From Cryptomeria japonica (Eukaryota > Streptophyta > Pinopsida > Cupressales > Cupressaceae), in contig NC_081406.1 in assembly GCF_030272615.1 (NCBI RefSeq), forward strand, positions 399,416,939 to 399,480,938: a stretch of DNA of 64,000 nt, given 5' to 3'. Under the pieces are notes generated by a model that ran no database searches, had not been told where the DNA came from, and was given only the letters and a program-made list of their open reading frames with translations. The number at the start of each line of letters is the position of its first letter. The first letter of the stretch is position 1. Below, one piece after another: positions 12,624-24,392 of this stretch. The translations under genes were made by a program, and so were the position numbers.

Positions 12624-13470
12624 TTGAAATTGTGAAGGTATTTTTTATTTTAGAGGGATGAAAAATCAACAAAATCAGCCAATTTTTTGGATTTAAGCTA
12701 TTAAATACGGTCATAACAGTCTCCCAAAATTTTAGGAAAAAAACCAAGGACCGTCTTGAAAGTGCACATGGTCCGACCAACTTTTCTTAAAATTTCCAGG
12801 GATGAAAGTTACGACGATATTAAAGCTAACCCCCAAAAATTGGTAGATTTTACAATCTCTAGATAGGTGAAATGAAGCTTTAAATGTGAAATAGGACCCT
12901 ATTAGAGTTTTGAAAAAAAAAAGAGGAATTGAATTGAAAATTTGAAAAGGGTCAAACCTAATGGATAGGGACACCTTAAAAAATGTTTATAAAACTGAAG
13001 TTGACTGAAATTGATTGAAATTTGCACAAAAACCAATTAAATTTGAAAAATAGGGGTTTAGGTCCTAACCACTTAATTTTTGAATTTTTGAATTTTGAAA
13101 AAGGAGGGAAATTGAAAATCTGAATTGTAGGACAAAAGATAAGTCTGAAAATAGTCACAAATCTAAAAATTAAATGAGAATTCAATTTTTGCACAATTTC
13201 AAGATGATTTTTGAAAATTAGGGTTTTGACAATTAACCTCTTAATTTTTTGAATTTGATTTGCAAATTGATTTGGACAATGAATAAATTGAATTTGACAA
13301 ACACAACAATTTTCAGATCTAAGACAATAACAAGCAATTTTTACACAACACAAGTGCAATTTCAATTTTAAAAACTAGGGTTTTGAATGAATTAATCACT
13401 AAGTTTATAGAAAAATTAAACTTGTAAATGAAAAATATGCAATGATTTTTAGAATAAAGCATGTAAGATG
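12624..13470 (-). other. Untranslated leader of element A, LTR-proximal part
   Basis: A low-complexity AT-rich leader continues from 7456 across the LINE. It contains repeated AATTTTGAATTTTTGAATTTTG-like runs. At 12,748-12,774 is a copy of the stem-loop motif found in the LTRs (GGACCGTC...ATGGTCC), with flanking sequence that resembles the LTR, so part of the leader seems to derive from an ancient LTR duplication. Confidence 0.6.
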
Positions 13471-13485
13471 TTGGGTTCACCAAAA
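13471..13485 (-). other. Primer binding site of element A
   Basis: Directly inside the 5' LTR the minus strand reads TTTTGGTGAACCCAA. Position and the TGG start fit a tRNA primer site. I cannot name the tRNA with confidence. Confidence 0.6.
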
Positions 13486-14642
13486 TGTAATGGTGAAAAA
13501 GGTGAATGATGGAGAGATCAAGAGGAAATATTTTCTTCCCTCCGAGGAGAGATGAAAGTTTCACTGCAGATTTCCCTTCAAACACTTTATCCATATTACA
13601 TTTAAAAGAGGGGGGAAATTTAATAGATCCAATATCTTACGGAAGAGATTGAATACTAAATGAACTGATAATGAGATAGAAATGACAAGCTAACCCCTCT
13701 TTTAGAATGGAAAATGATTGAATTATGTGTTGTAAGACTAAGTGTAAAAGTAGCAAAGAATTGATTATAACTCAAGATAGAAGCATGAGATGAAGTTGTG
13801 CACCTGGATCTGGCTTTAAAATGTCGAGACAAAGCCTCCCTACGAATTTGAGGAAAAGTTGTCGAGACCATGTTGAAAGTGCACACGGTCCTCCAAAAAA
13901 TCCACGAAAAGAAAAGGGTTTTTCTGACTCTACAAATGGAGTCTAAATCTACAAACACAGTTACGCACCTTAAACCTACACACAGAAAAGAAAGGAAAAA
14001 GGGTTGGGATTGGGGGTTTGCCTTTAGTTCAAACCCCAGTTTTGGAATTAATCAAATAATGAAAGAAAGTACTTGCAATTAAATGTAAATGAAAGACTGA
14101 AATGTAATTCACTTCAAGGGAGGTTGTAGATAGAATGTAGGTAGATTTTCTTCTATTGAATTGAATGTTGAAAGGGATCTCCTCTTCAATGGTTGAATCC
14201 TTCACTTGAATGCAACACCTAGCCTTGAAGGGAGACTTGAGAATGCTTAATGCTGGAAAGGAATGCTTGAATGCGTGATCTCATGTATTCCCACTTATCC
14301 CACCCATGGTAAATGGGATCGTGAATGCAACTTATATACTTGTCAATTAGGGTTAATTGATGGATTTTTCATCACGGGCCGACATAGGGAAAGTTTTCTT
14401 GCATTTTTCAAAGATAGGATAGAGGGGGCCCCAAAATAGGGTAGGGACAAGGGCACCATGCCCCTGTCCTACCCTTGTCTCAGGACAAGAAGTAGGTTCA
14501 GACAGTGTGGAGAGTAGAAAAAGTGCAGTTTCTTGGGATGAGAAAGTCTCAGGTCTCCAATCAGGCTTGGGGATTCAAATCACCAATGTAAAGACCCTAA
14601 TGTGCTCGCAAATTGCAAGGGTCGCAATTTTATAACACTACA
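13486..14642 (-). repeat. 5' LTR of element A
   Basis: Second copy of the 1673-2906 repeat, in the same orientation, with both ends TG/CA intact. On - the TATA-like AGTATATAAG is at 14,331-14,340, so U3 would be the right-hand 300 bp and transcription would start near 14,305. The stem-loop motif lies at 13,865-13,891, inside the transcribed R/U5 part. The right flank is GATAT, matching GATAC at the other side. Confidence 0.9.
14331..14340 (-). promoter_or_regulatory. TATA box of the element A 5' LTR
   Basis: AGTATATAAG on -, conserved at 2551-2560 (minus) and 43,681-43,690 (plus) in the other two copies, about 300 bp from the start of each LTR. Confidence 0.55.
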
Positions 14643-14775
14643 GATATGTCGTAATCAAGCAAAATGATTCATTATATTATATAAATTAGTATCTTTATAC
14701 AATGCATAAAAAGACTTGCAGCCTATAGATTTTAAGTAGCGGGGTGGTAGATCTTAGTAGCAAGGTGGCAGTCTT

Positions 14776-15465
14776 TCAGTTGTCTTCCTCATCCTCATCC
14801 TCGTTCATGAGAAATTCTGAGTCATCATCTTGATCATCATCATCTCCCATTCACTTGTGGCTGAAGTCATTGTCAAATTCCTGAGATATCGACACAAGCA
14901 CCAAGTTTGGAAGAATATGCGATGTCAAGATCCACAGGAAGATGTATTCTCAGAACTCGGTATACCATGTTGTGTTGACCATAGTGGGAACTATTAGATT
15001 GAATCTGAGGAGGAACTCTGCAATGCGCTCTATGCGTAGGCAATGAGCAGACAATGACATACTCTTTAAGCCACTTATAAGTGGATATCAAGTCACCTCC
15101 TCTCCAAGGGTGATGAAACACTACAAGTCTGAGGCCAAGGGTAGACCTCCGAAAGAGATGAAGTATTCCATGACATCCTTAAGGCTGCCCAAATACTTTG
15201 ATGGGAAGAGTGTCTTGGTCAGCTCCATCATCAGGTAGTCACCTGTCCCAGCATCCAACAATGAAGCCACGAAGCAAGATTAGATATCAGTGTTGACATG
15301 ATATCTGTCAACATCGTCAATGAAATCTTCCATGAGCACCCATTTAATTGCAGTAGTGATCAATGAATTTTTTCACCGTGTCATTCCTTGCAACCTCCAG
15401 CCTGAAATGTTGCCAAGAAAAGTGACTTGTTCCTTGATGTTGGTAAGCCTGATGGAAGTATCCAT
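14776..15465 (-). pseudogene. Antisense ORF of element E, acidic C-terminus
   Basis: The ATG at 15,465 opens MDTSIRLTNIKEQVTFLG. The reading goes through IKWVLMEDFIDDVDRYH and TKTLFPSKYLGSLKDVMEYF with stops at TR* and DI*. It shifts frame near 15,125 to PWRGGDLISTYKWLKEY and VYRVLRIHLPVDLDIAY, and shifts once more into a very acidic tail (MGDDDDQDDDSEF, NEDEDEEDN) that ends at 14,776. About 230 codons in all. It is convergent with pol and divergent from the sense ORF. I do not recognise a domain. Antisense ORFs in this position are known in Tat-lineage elements, and a TATA box sits 58 bp upstream, so it was probably transcribed by itself. Confidence 0.6.
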
Positions 15466-15523
15466 AACTCAATAAACTCCACTGTTGAGCTAACTTTTGT
15501 GCAAAGAAATGTCTGAAATGACA

Positions 15524-15532
15524 TATTTATAG
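15524..15532 (-). promoter_or_regulatory. TATA box upstream of the antisense ORF
   Basis: On - the sequence is CTATAAATA, the plant consensus, 58 bp before the ATG at 15,465. A start about 30 bp downstream would leave a short leader. No internal promoter like this is needed for pol, so it suggests independent expression of the antisense ORF. Confidence 0.5.
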
Positions 15533-15539
15533 CTGATTT

Positions 15540-16238
15540 CCAGCTCTGAGTAATAAAAACAAATTAAGAGCCAATGCCCTCGATCTTCGATGTGGTTGTC
15601 CTTTCTCATTACTCATACAAGTCAATGGAGTCGAGCCTGAAGGTTGCATATGTCCTATCCAAAGCCTCAAAAAGAAAAATAGTATACTTGGACGCCACAC
15701 ATATTTTAGAGTACATCGTGCCTTAACCCAGTACTCTGCAAGTCTATTTTGGCTCATGCGAGTGTCGCTGGTTGTGTATTTTCTCTTAAATAAGGAGATC
15801 TGTCCATACAAGAAGATCATCTCTAGTGGATTGGAATGATGGCATAGTGGGCTAACATCTTTTCAAAAATGCAAGTGGTGGCGCTTCTTCCCATTTTAGC
15901 ATTAATGTTGCCTGGAAAATGAAGTCGCATACGTGTCGGTAGATGCCTATCATAAATGCTTCATTTTCACACATAAATATAGGCATGCAATACATTTAAG
16001 GAAGATAGCTTCAAAAGTGCATGTCATATTTTTAGTTTGCATTTCCAGCGGCAAAAGTTATAGTGTTAGAAAAATCTCACCTGCAAAAAATGGAGATGGA
16101 TACCATAGCCTGAAATCCTTCCTAGGGTAAAATGTGGGTGGACATATACGAGGAAATTTCATACATGTTCCATGCCATGCCCCCAAGCCAGAATATCCCA
16201 AAACCAAACCCAAATCAAAGATAATCACCTGTAATTCC
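15540..16238. other. Divergent intergenic region of element E
   Basis: About 700 bp between the antisense and sense ORFs. Open frames at 15,527-15,820 (-) and 15,933-16,130 (+) have no family resemblance and look accidental. In-frame codons before the first ATG of the sense ORF (VPCHAPKPEYP, ~16,170) keep coding character, so the original start may be further upstream or an exon boundary may lie here. Confidence 0.5.
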
Positions 16239-19200
16239 ATGGCGGTGATTGATTCCTTAGAAGAGTTTATTGAGCCCGAACTACACAAACAACCAAGATC
16301 TCTCAAGGAGGCTATGTGCAGAAGAATGCTAAATCACATAAATGAGCTACAGTCTATGGCATTCAAATTTTGGAGTTCTAGCACTCCTCAGTTCATGGTC
16401 CCTATGGTTCCACATTGTCCAGAATTTATGGCTGCATGCGCAACTAGATTCATGTCAGACTCTCTTTCGATACAGGGCTCCTCTCTGTGGGTCGTCATAA
16501 CCCTAGAAGCTATTCGGGACATGTTGTGTTGCCCTAGAATTGACAGCACTAAGGTGTTTGATAAAGACGCTATGGAAGACTATTGACATTCTAGACGGGA
16601 TATTGTCCCATTTTGTCAAGCTAATCTGAACTGAAGTTCGGTGGTTGAGCCTCCAAAGCTCTTTATCCACTATAGTGATTTAAAGAAAGACGATCTCAAA
16701 GATATCTCCTCTACGATTGCGTTCTTGTGCGGTCATGACAATGACCGAGAGATCACTACTCCTATGATGGGTTTCTTGTTCAAATGCCAGAAGTAGAAGG
16801 GGCCATTCCATTTTGACTTCTATGTGTTGATAGATAGATAAATGGTGAGACAGTTGGTCATATTTGAGCAATCGCAGTGGTTCAAGTTTGCCTCATTCCT
16901 AGTTCATTTATTCATATATCAAAATGTCATTTTCTTTAGTCAATTCATGCCATTGGCTACTCATGATGAGTTAGGAAATAGAATGCCTGTGTCCTCTTGA
17001 AGCCCCATACTATTAGCCACTTATGATGTATACCAGTTTTCAGACTGTTTCTTGGCTCCCATCCTTCACAATTTTGTTGTCATCCTTAAGGAGCCTCTTG
17101 CTCCTTTTTCTCAAATCCAAATAAATTGGATGAGTAATGAATGCCCCCACTGCGACTGGTTCTTGGGTAAGGATCTCTTTTGTCTGAGTACATGGCTTCT
17201 CTAAGGAGCCCTTCCACCTTCCTACTTACATTACTGAGAGAACCTTAGCTTTCGAGATACAACAACAACTAGTGGAAGTTGAAAAGGCTATAGGGTCAGG
17301 AAAACATGATACATCCATTACTGAGGACCACAAAGCTATTGGCCCTATCATTCTTGAGTGAAGAAGCATCACTGAGAGGGTCCTGTGCAACTAAGATTGG
17401 TAGCATTGGATGATGTATGGAGCTATGACCCGAACGACTGTCTATCCAGTAAACACAAGAAAAATTCTATTAAACATGTGTCGCGGAGCTCATGGGAGGG
17501 ACGCATCTACTTGCTGGTGAATGACCGAAGACTTTATGTGGGTCCTAGTGACTTTCCTGTCATTGAGTACCCCCCATGGTTGGCTTTTTACCCTATCTTT
17601 CAAAGGAACAATTCAGCTAAGTCTATTCCTCGGAACATGTGGCAAGCCATGGAAAATGATTTTTGGCCAAAGAAGAAGATAAATGATTTCTAGATCTACT
17701 GCCAAGAGACTAATCAGCTTAGGGCTAATTTGGGGAACGCCTATTTTGATGAGCATTTTGAGGAAGAATGGCATAATCATAACAAGTCAAAAAAAGAGAC
17801 AAGTGATGAGTCCTCGTGGGATGACTCCTCTCTCGAGGAGGCCCAACCTCAGGAGGTTGAGACTATAAATGTAGAAGAGCAGGATACCAAAGCTAACATT
17901 TCAGTTTCTCTCATTAGCTAAGTTCAGAGGCCCCATTCCCAATCCTCCAAGAGATCAACTAAGAAGAAGAAACTTGATTCCCCTTCTAGGAAGAAACAAT
18001 ATTTGGGTTCAGTAAAGAAGGGTTCATTTTCTCAAGTCCCTGCGGTTCCTCTAGCTCCTCAGCAATCGGTGGCTTCTATGGTTCAAGTACGCTCTAATCT
18101 TCCCTTCCTCTCTACTCAACCTGTGGATTCCTCGGTGCCCCAAGTTGCGTTAATGTCTGCTCAGGTCCCTACTTCTCTTACATTAGCCCCCACCAAAAAT
18201 ACGATTGAGCCTCAAGTTGAGTCATTGCAAGTCATTTCTTCGCTCCCTACCCCTGATATCGTATTTCCTGCAATGTTTTTCCCGCATATTTCTGCTATAG
18301 TCATCATTTTGCATAGGCTTGGTTTTAGAGAGTCCACTCCTCCCCCAAATGTCAATACAACATCCATTGATCCTTCTCTTTCAATAGCCTCTCTCTTTGT
18401 ACCATTGTTCTCCCCAACTACGTTAGCACAAACCATTCAAACCACTTTTCATGACCCTATTTCCCTTTTCCCCTATGCCATCTCTCTTGGTGCAACATTT
18501 GCAGAATAAGCCATTTTGGCCCCAGATACTTATTATTAGCAAGTTACCTATTCCAAATCTGTGCAGGTTAGTCGGGTACACAAGAGAAAGGAGAAAGATG
18601 GTGCTAAGCCAGCCCGACCACATGTGGAGACACATTTCAGTGAGGAAAATAATAGCCTCCTCTTTGCAACTATGTTCCCAAAGGTCAACAAGTCGGAGGC
18701 CCAAATGAGGCCCAATGATTACACCCTACATGCTTTTAGGATTAATCTCTCAAATGCCACAACTATGGATAAAGTAAAAATGATGGAAGAAACATTGAAG
18801 GTGGTGTTTTCGGATTTCATCAAGAAGATTCGTTGCTTAGACAAGATGCAAGAAGAGCTCATCCACCTCAGAGAATCTTTGGATACTTAGAGGAAGGAGG
18901 AAAAAGATAGAAGTGCTGAGATAAACCGCTTGCAGGGCTTGTTAACTCAAAGCCAATTCTAAAAAAGGGAAGTTGCAATCCACCCTAAACAACGTGAGTT
19001 CTCAATTGAAAGGGCAAGAGACGATGAGGAATGTGGCATTGAAAGAATTGCAGGAGAGGGGGCAAGAGATACAATAGCTAAAAGAAGCTTCCAGAGATGC
19101 TACCTAGATTCAAACTCAGCTGCGAGAGGAAGTTCGCCTGAAGGAAGAATACGCTAAGCAGCTGAGTGAAGTGTAGGTCACGCTTTCTGAGGAGAGAGAA

Positions 19201-20085
19201 AATTTTGAAACAGAAATGCACGAGATGGAGAGTAACCTAGAACAGACTGAGAATAAATTCCAAGATATAAAGAGATTATTATAGCAAGAGAAGGATCACA
19301 CAATGCAGCTTCAGGAGACTTTTCAAGATGGAGGTACTAAGATCCTCGCTTTGGAACATCAAGTGTCCCATGAGCAAGATAGATGCAAAAATATCCAAAA
19401 TGAGATAAGAGAAAAGGACGATGAAATCACGCGCTTATCTCATCTTCCTCCCCCTCTATAATTTCCTCAGGATCTATCCTCGGTCGTGGAGAAATTATGT
19501 GTTTCTCATTGGGAGAAGATTAAGCAATATTTCCCTTCACTGCAGTCCGTGCTAAGGTTCCTTGGTGAGGCACAATTTATTTGTGCTAGAGTGGGCGCTC
19601 TTATTGACAGCATTATGCTTTTCATTGGTCCTAAGATCCTCGTAACCCAGAGTTTGATTCAGTTGTTTAATGGTGCTTCAAATGAGGAATTAAAATAGAA
19701 ATGGGTTGCATATCACAAACAAATGATCACGAAGGCCAACATTTTCATTAACCATCACAGGGCAACCATGCAAATATTAGCAGCACTTGAGTCCTTGAGA
19801 ATTTTGGTTCCAGGCATCAAGCGGTGTGTAGAGAATTTTGTGTTCCTGGGTCTACCTTCACCTTTTCCCGCAGATGGCTCCATGATAGGGATTGAGCAAG
19901 TTACAAATCAAATCGAGCAATTGCAGCAAGATCGGACTTTCCTACAGCGCCTTAGCAGTTCTATTTTGGCAGTGGAAGTTGAGTGTCTCGTGCATCCCTT
20001 GGCCCAGCTCTACACACTCCTGAAGATGACTCATCATGAACCAACGATCTTGCCATTTGATGAAGTGATTTGTTTGGACCAGAAT
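16239..20085 (+). pseudogene. Long sense ORF of element E, retroelement-associated protein (5' segment)
   Basis: The ATG at 16,239 begins MAVIDSLEEFIEPELH. One frame runs with stops to 18,890 and a second frame carries on to 20,085. The first 450 codons look globular (FKFWSSSTPQFMVP, LWVVITLEAIRDMLCCP, IAFLCGHDNDREITTP, CPHCDWFLGKD). Then come SSWEGRIYLLVNDRRLYVG and YPPWLAFYPIF, and a charged linker rich in Ser and Glu. A Pro/Ser/Val-rich stretch spans 18,000-18,500. From 18,750 to 19,450 a long coiled coil is evident (KMMEETLKVVF, REEVRLKEEYAKQLSE, EHQVSHEQDRCKN). The end is again globular (IKQYFPSLQSVLRFLGEA). I do not recognise the family. It has no polymerase motifs. The TLEAIRDM stretch resembles a motif in ORF2 of elements B and D. 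Element B interrupts it at 20,085. Confidence 0.65.
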
Positions 20086-20475
20086 GTTAGATACTTGATC
20101 AGTCCCAATGACACTGAGAGGGGGGGATGAATCAGTGTCTAATCGGTAAATGAAATATTTAAACTTGTTTGCAACTTTACAACCCAAATTAATGTACCGA
20201 TAAACAAGCAATAAAGCAATAAAGAGAAATAACAATATAATCATCAATGCACACCATAACACAGATATTTTTGGCAAGGAAACCCAATAGGGGAAGAACC
20301 TCGGTGGGATTTGTGACCCACAATATTTACTCACTGGCCAATATTAATAAATATTACTTATACAATAGGGGCTTGCACATGTAGGAAGGCCAATAGCCTA
20401 GAGCTCACTGCTCAATCACAAAAAGGATCCACATTGACTACAAAATTGGATAATTAAATCTAATGACAATGTACT
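20086..20475 (-). repeat. 3' LTR of element B, 5' part deleted
   Basis: The sequence matches 25,581-25,970 over about 390 bp, with few differences. Beyond 20,475 it does not continue into LTR but into internal sequence: on - CATGAGTGTTGCCATCAATG comes directly before it, as it does before the PPT in element D. The PPT and about 490 bp of the start of the LTR have thus been lost in one deletion. Confidence 0.8.
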
Positions 20476-20680
20476 ATGGCATTGATGGCAACACTCATGA
20501 GAAAAATCCAAAAACCAATATCCAAAATGAAGTCCAAAACTGATCCCAAAATAGGAGTGCTCCCATGAGAAAATGATCTCTTATGTACATTTTTCTCCAT
20601 ACTACTACTCCCCCTTTGACATCAATGACAAAGGATGTCAAAAAGAATCAAAGAATTCAAAATTCTACCTCATAGCCTAT
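20476..20680 (-). other. 3' untranslated end of element B
   Basis: Non-coding sequence after ORF2 on -. It contains the conserved CATGAGTGTTGCCATCAATG block shared with element D at about 62,590-62,611, but the purine run that should follow is missing. Confidence 0.6.
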
Positions 20681-23600
20681 ATCTGGTTATGTACAATTTG
20701 AAAGATATCCACCAAAATCAGATTAAGACTCTGCATGAATTTGGTGTTGTCAGAGATAATGGTTTCAGTCTATTGGATCATACCGTCCAGATAATGCATC
20801 TGTTGCTCTGGTGATCTTTCTCCTTGAATTGTTTCCTTAGACAGCTCAATCCGCTGATTTATAAGGTTGTCCAATCTAGGACCAAGTTTATTTTTCAGCT
20901 CACGTGCCTTCATTCTTATCCTTTCTTTTTATTTTTCTAGTTTCTCAATATTTTCCTAAAAAACTACCATTTCTTGATAAAAAACTGAGGTAAGTTCTGA
21001 AGAACCTATCATGTTGTTTTCTATATCATCAATCTCTTTTTGTGTTTTCTATATCTCTTCCTCAATGTCTTTTGTTAGGTTGTGAGGCTTGCATTCTTCC
21101 TTATACAATTCTTTATATTCCAAAATAGTGGAATTAAGTACCGATAATAAAGAGTCAATATGCTCAGTACAATCCTTGATAGTTTTATCAAAGAATTCGC
21201 TTATCTCCTTGTTCACCCTTTCCTTAAGAGTCTCTTCATTTATTTTATCTACTATTAGAATATTTGAAGCAATGAATTTGGACAAGGAGATCCATCAATA
21301 TGATCTATCTTACATGTCGATGCAATCATTTTCAAAATAGGTAGAGTATTATCAATGGCCTTAAATGCTAAGGCTTTGCAATCTGTGATCCTTTTTATTG
21401 AATCCAAAAGTACATCAGTCACATTTGTACGCCTGTAATCCATGGTGGAAGTGCTAGGTGGAGTGTGAAGTTTTGTACTTGGTTTCTTCTCATCTCTGGA
21501 TGTCTGCACATTAACCACTTCAACTAACTTTCTTCCATCATTTACCTCTTCTTAGTCCACTATTTCTTCCTTTTGCTCATTCTGTGTTTCAACTTTGTTT
21601 TCAACCTTACTGTCATCCTTACTCTCTGTCTTGCTGACTGCTGGTTTAGCTATGCTCTGTTCTTGTCCTTTATTGGTTTCAGTTTGTGCTTCTATTTATG
21701 CTTCTATCAGGTTCTCAGTGTTAAGCTGAGTAGCATCTAGGATGGTATCTATTTTCTTAACTTCAGCTGGTATCTCAATGTTCTGAGAGTCAACAGTATT
21801 AACCGGTGACTCAGAGATTTCAACATTTGTAGCTTAAGTTTTCTTTACCTTTGTGGTTTCCTTATCCATGACAAAGTTGAAGTCTTGAGTGTCCACATTT
21901 ATGGTAAAAAGAATGTTTGACTCTGGATTAGTGTCATCTTGTGTCATCTCTTCTGCCTTCTCTTTTGGTTGACTGTCAGTTTGTACCGGTGCCTCTGCAA
22001 TTATTGGTGGGGTGTCCTGTGTCAGTGGAGGAAGGTTATCCTTGACCATTATATTAGGTACATTACCAATTTTACTTTTACCTTTATCCTTCTAATATGC
22101 CTTTGCAAAAGACATCCATTTTCTGTCTATCCTTTTCTTCTTTCTTCTCTTTTTCCACAAAAAATATATCCCATTTGTCTGCCATTTCATCTGCAATTTC
22201 CTTTACTCTGCCTACCATAAGGCTAACCTGTCGGTGACCACTCACAAAAACTGTTATGTTTGCCTCTGAAATTAAGTCATCAATTTTCTATTTGGAGTTA
22301 ACAGGATGTACAACAAGTAGAGCCTCTACTTTCAATTTCTTATCTAATTCCTTTACCGACATCCTTTTAGCTTCTAACCTCAAATACAAATCATTAGGCA
22401 TGTCATCTACAACCTCAATGAGAACTTTCTTGTAGATATCAAGATGTAAAATAATGCTTTCCTCTATAGTTTTTTTATCTGAATCCTTGAAAGAATGATA
22501 AAGTTTATTCACATTGCTAAGGCTACCTTCTTGTGTGATTTCATTGATCAATTCTTCTGATGTAAGAGTATCTGGTGCCTTAGATTCTTGTTTCTTCTTT
22601 GGAGTTACCTTCTTCTTCAGACCACTAGGCTCTCTTACAGCCTGTTGCTTCTTTCTTTGAGTTCTTGTCATCTTTGGAGATGGAGCAGGTGCCGATGAAG
22701 GTTTCATTTTCTTTCTTTCAACTTTTTTAAATTCAGCTGCTTGATCACTTTCTATCTCAGAAGAAGTAACAACTGGGGAAACATGGGCTACTGGTGTCTG
22801 CTCTGATTGACTTTCTTTCATACTAGCAGCAATACCACCAAGACTCATCAAACCTTCTGTAACATATTTTACCATTTTAGAAGCATCTTTTATGAATTTG
22901 TCTCTTTTCTTTCTCTGCTTCATCATAGCTACATCACTTTCAATTGTTTCAGCACTACCAAATATTCTCTGATGGTTCCGGTGGAGCATCTAGGAGTATT
23001 TTTGCATATAATTCCAAAATGTGAGAGTCCAACTCATATCCCATTTTAGTAATCCATATAGTTCTGGGTCTAAATACTTCCATCTAGATTTCATCTCTCT
23101 TTACTACAAAGCATATTTGTTTATCATATTTATCTATGATGGTTTGGGAAATCCTTTCTCTCTATTTCATTTTAGTTTGAAAATTCTTAAAGTAATCTTT
23201 AACCAACTCATCACTATTAGCTCCCACACTAGTGATTGCCTCCTTTATCTGTTTTCCAATAGAAATATCATAGGCAAAATCCTTATGACCCATACTGGGG
23301 ATCTCCTTTGAAAAGTAAAGAATTAAACATACTAATAGATTTCCAAATTTGAATGTTCCTTTTTTATCACCTTTTATCTTATCCAAATTTTCTAGCAATT
23401 CATCCTTCAACCATTCACAGATGTCAATCTTTGCATTGTTTACAATCATCTCATGTGCACTATGAATGCATGAGCTAGACATAGAATTCAACCTATTTGT
23501 ATGACCAACTTTATATCCAATTATCATGCTAGAAAATTTAACATTTTTATCCTTTATCTCAATGATCCTAAGTGACCGGTTGTCATATGTAGCTCTGGTT

Positions 23601-24089
23601 AAGCTCATAACTTCCTAGTTAGGGATTTTCTTCTTCTTGTCAGGTCTAGAACCGGTGGAGGGTAAACCAGTAACAACTTTAATAGCTTCCTTGGTAATCT
23701 TGAATACTAAGTCCAACCACATAATTTCTCTATGAACCCTGCTAAGGACATAGCAGACAACTTCATCTAAGAATTCTAGCATATGGAGGATTTCTATGAA
23801 GCCTAAATTCTCAACTACCTTATGTTCCGGTTTCACTATCGCATCCTTGTCAGTAATTACATTCATGTACATGTTCATCAAATCTTCAGATCCTAAAATT
23901 TCTATGTTGCAATGTATGTATGCCCTAGGGTCTTCAACGAACGCAACTCCCTTCGGGATTTTAGAAAATGCGCCAATAGTCCTGTTTTTCTATTTTAGGA
24001 ATGATCTTGAAAACGGGTCTAGGTTGTTTAATGTTTTCCACAATGGTGGGGTTTTCTATGAATTCGGGAACAGAAGATGAAGATGTCAT
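20681..24089 (-). pseudogene. Element B ORF2, unknown retroelement-associated protein
   Basis: The ATG at 24,089 gives MTSSSSVPEFIENPTIVEN, comparable to the start of ORF2 in element D. The globular part is clear at 23,881-23,162: VENLGFIEILHMLEFLDEVV, ITKEAIKVVTGLPSTGSRPD, FSSMIIGYKVGHTNRLN, FKFGNLLVCLILYFSKEIPS and AYDISIGKQIKEAI, each with a counterpart in D. Then a Lys-rich linker with SAPAPSPKMTRTQRKKQQ (~22,680) and a helical region (LILHLDIYKKVLIEV in variant form, ~22,450) follow. The rest, to about 20,700, is Ser/Thr/Glu-rich and helix-like. It uses several frames with stops. No enzyme motif is recognised. The ITKEAI.V.GLP motif is shared with D and resembles TLEAIRDMLCCP in the sense ORF of E. 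Confidence 0.7.
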
Positions 24090-24392
24090 TACAAAAGATA
24101 AATACCTTTTAACTATGAAATCCTTGAATGCTCTGAAAAGACCTTTGTTGCTTCGCCTTTAGAATGCCTTTGCTCAATTTCGCTCTCTTCGAATGCTTGG
24201 ATGCTTGGTGAATTGAATGAGAGGTTACAATGCCTTTATAACCAAAATTTGACTTACAAACGCAATAAATGCTTTGTTGGTGAAGGAAAGCCTCCACATA
24301 TATTCCGGTAAAGAAGAAATATAACTTCTTAACATCAACCGAGGGTAAATGCATGATTTTCAATTTGTAGCCTTACCCCTAAGGAGTATTCC

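Larger units (their letters stand above)
1673..14642 (-). mobile_element. Element A: gag-protease-only LTR retrotransposon
   Basis: Two direct LTRs (1673-2906 and 13,486-14,642) of about 1.2 kb bound a unit transcribed on -. In element orientation the LTRs begin TGTAGTGTCATAAAATT (TGTAGTGTTATAAAATT in the right copy) and end in TTACA (TTATA in the damaged left copy). A purine-rich PPT (AAGTGGGGGCTAAA) touches the 3' LTR and a PBS-like TTTTGGTGAACCCAA touches the 5' LTR. The flanks carry GATAC/GATAT. After removing the nested LINE the internal region is about 5.4 kb and holds only gag and a protease-like region; there is no reverse transcriptase, RNase H or integrase and no room for them. It therefore looks non-autonomous. 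A third copy, a solo LTR, is at 43,334-44,593. Confidence 0.9.

Noticed and set aside
15527-15820. 97-codon ORF on - upstream of the antisense ORF
   Set aside because: It overlaps the TATA box of the antisense ORF, has no recognised family and is in a different frame from the antisense ORF.
20080-20085. Element B start at TG of 20,085 with duplication CAGAA
   Set aside because: The alternative AGAAT/GGAAT, with the element starting at 20,086, needs one change and restores the host frame; the TG version needs an extra 2-bp deletion on the right side. Not fully excluded.
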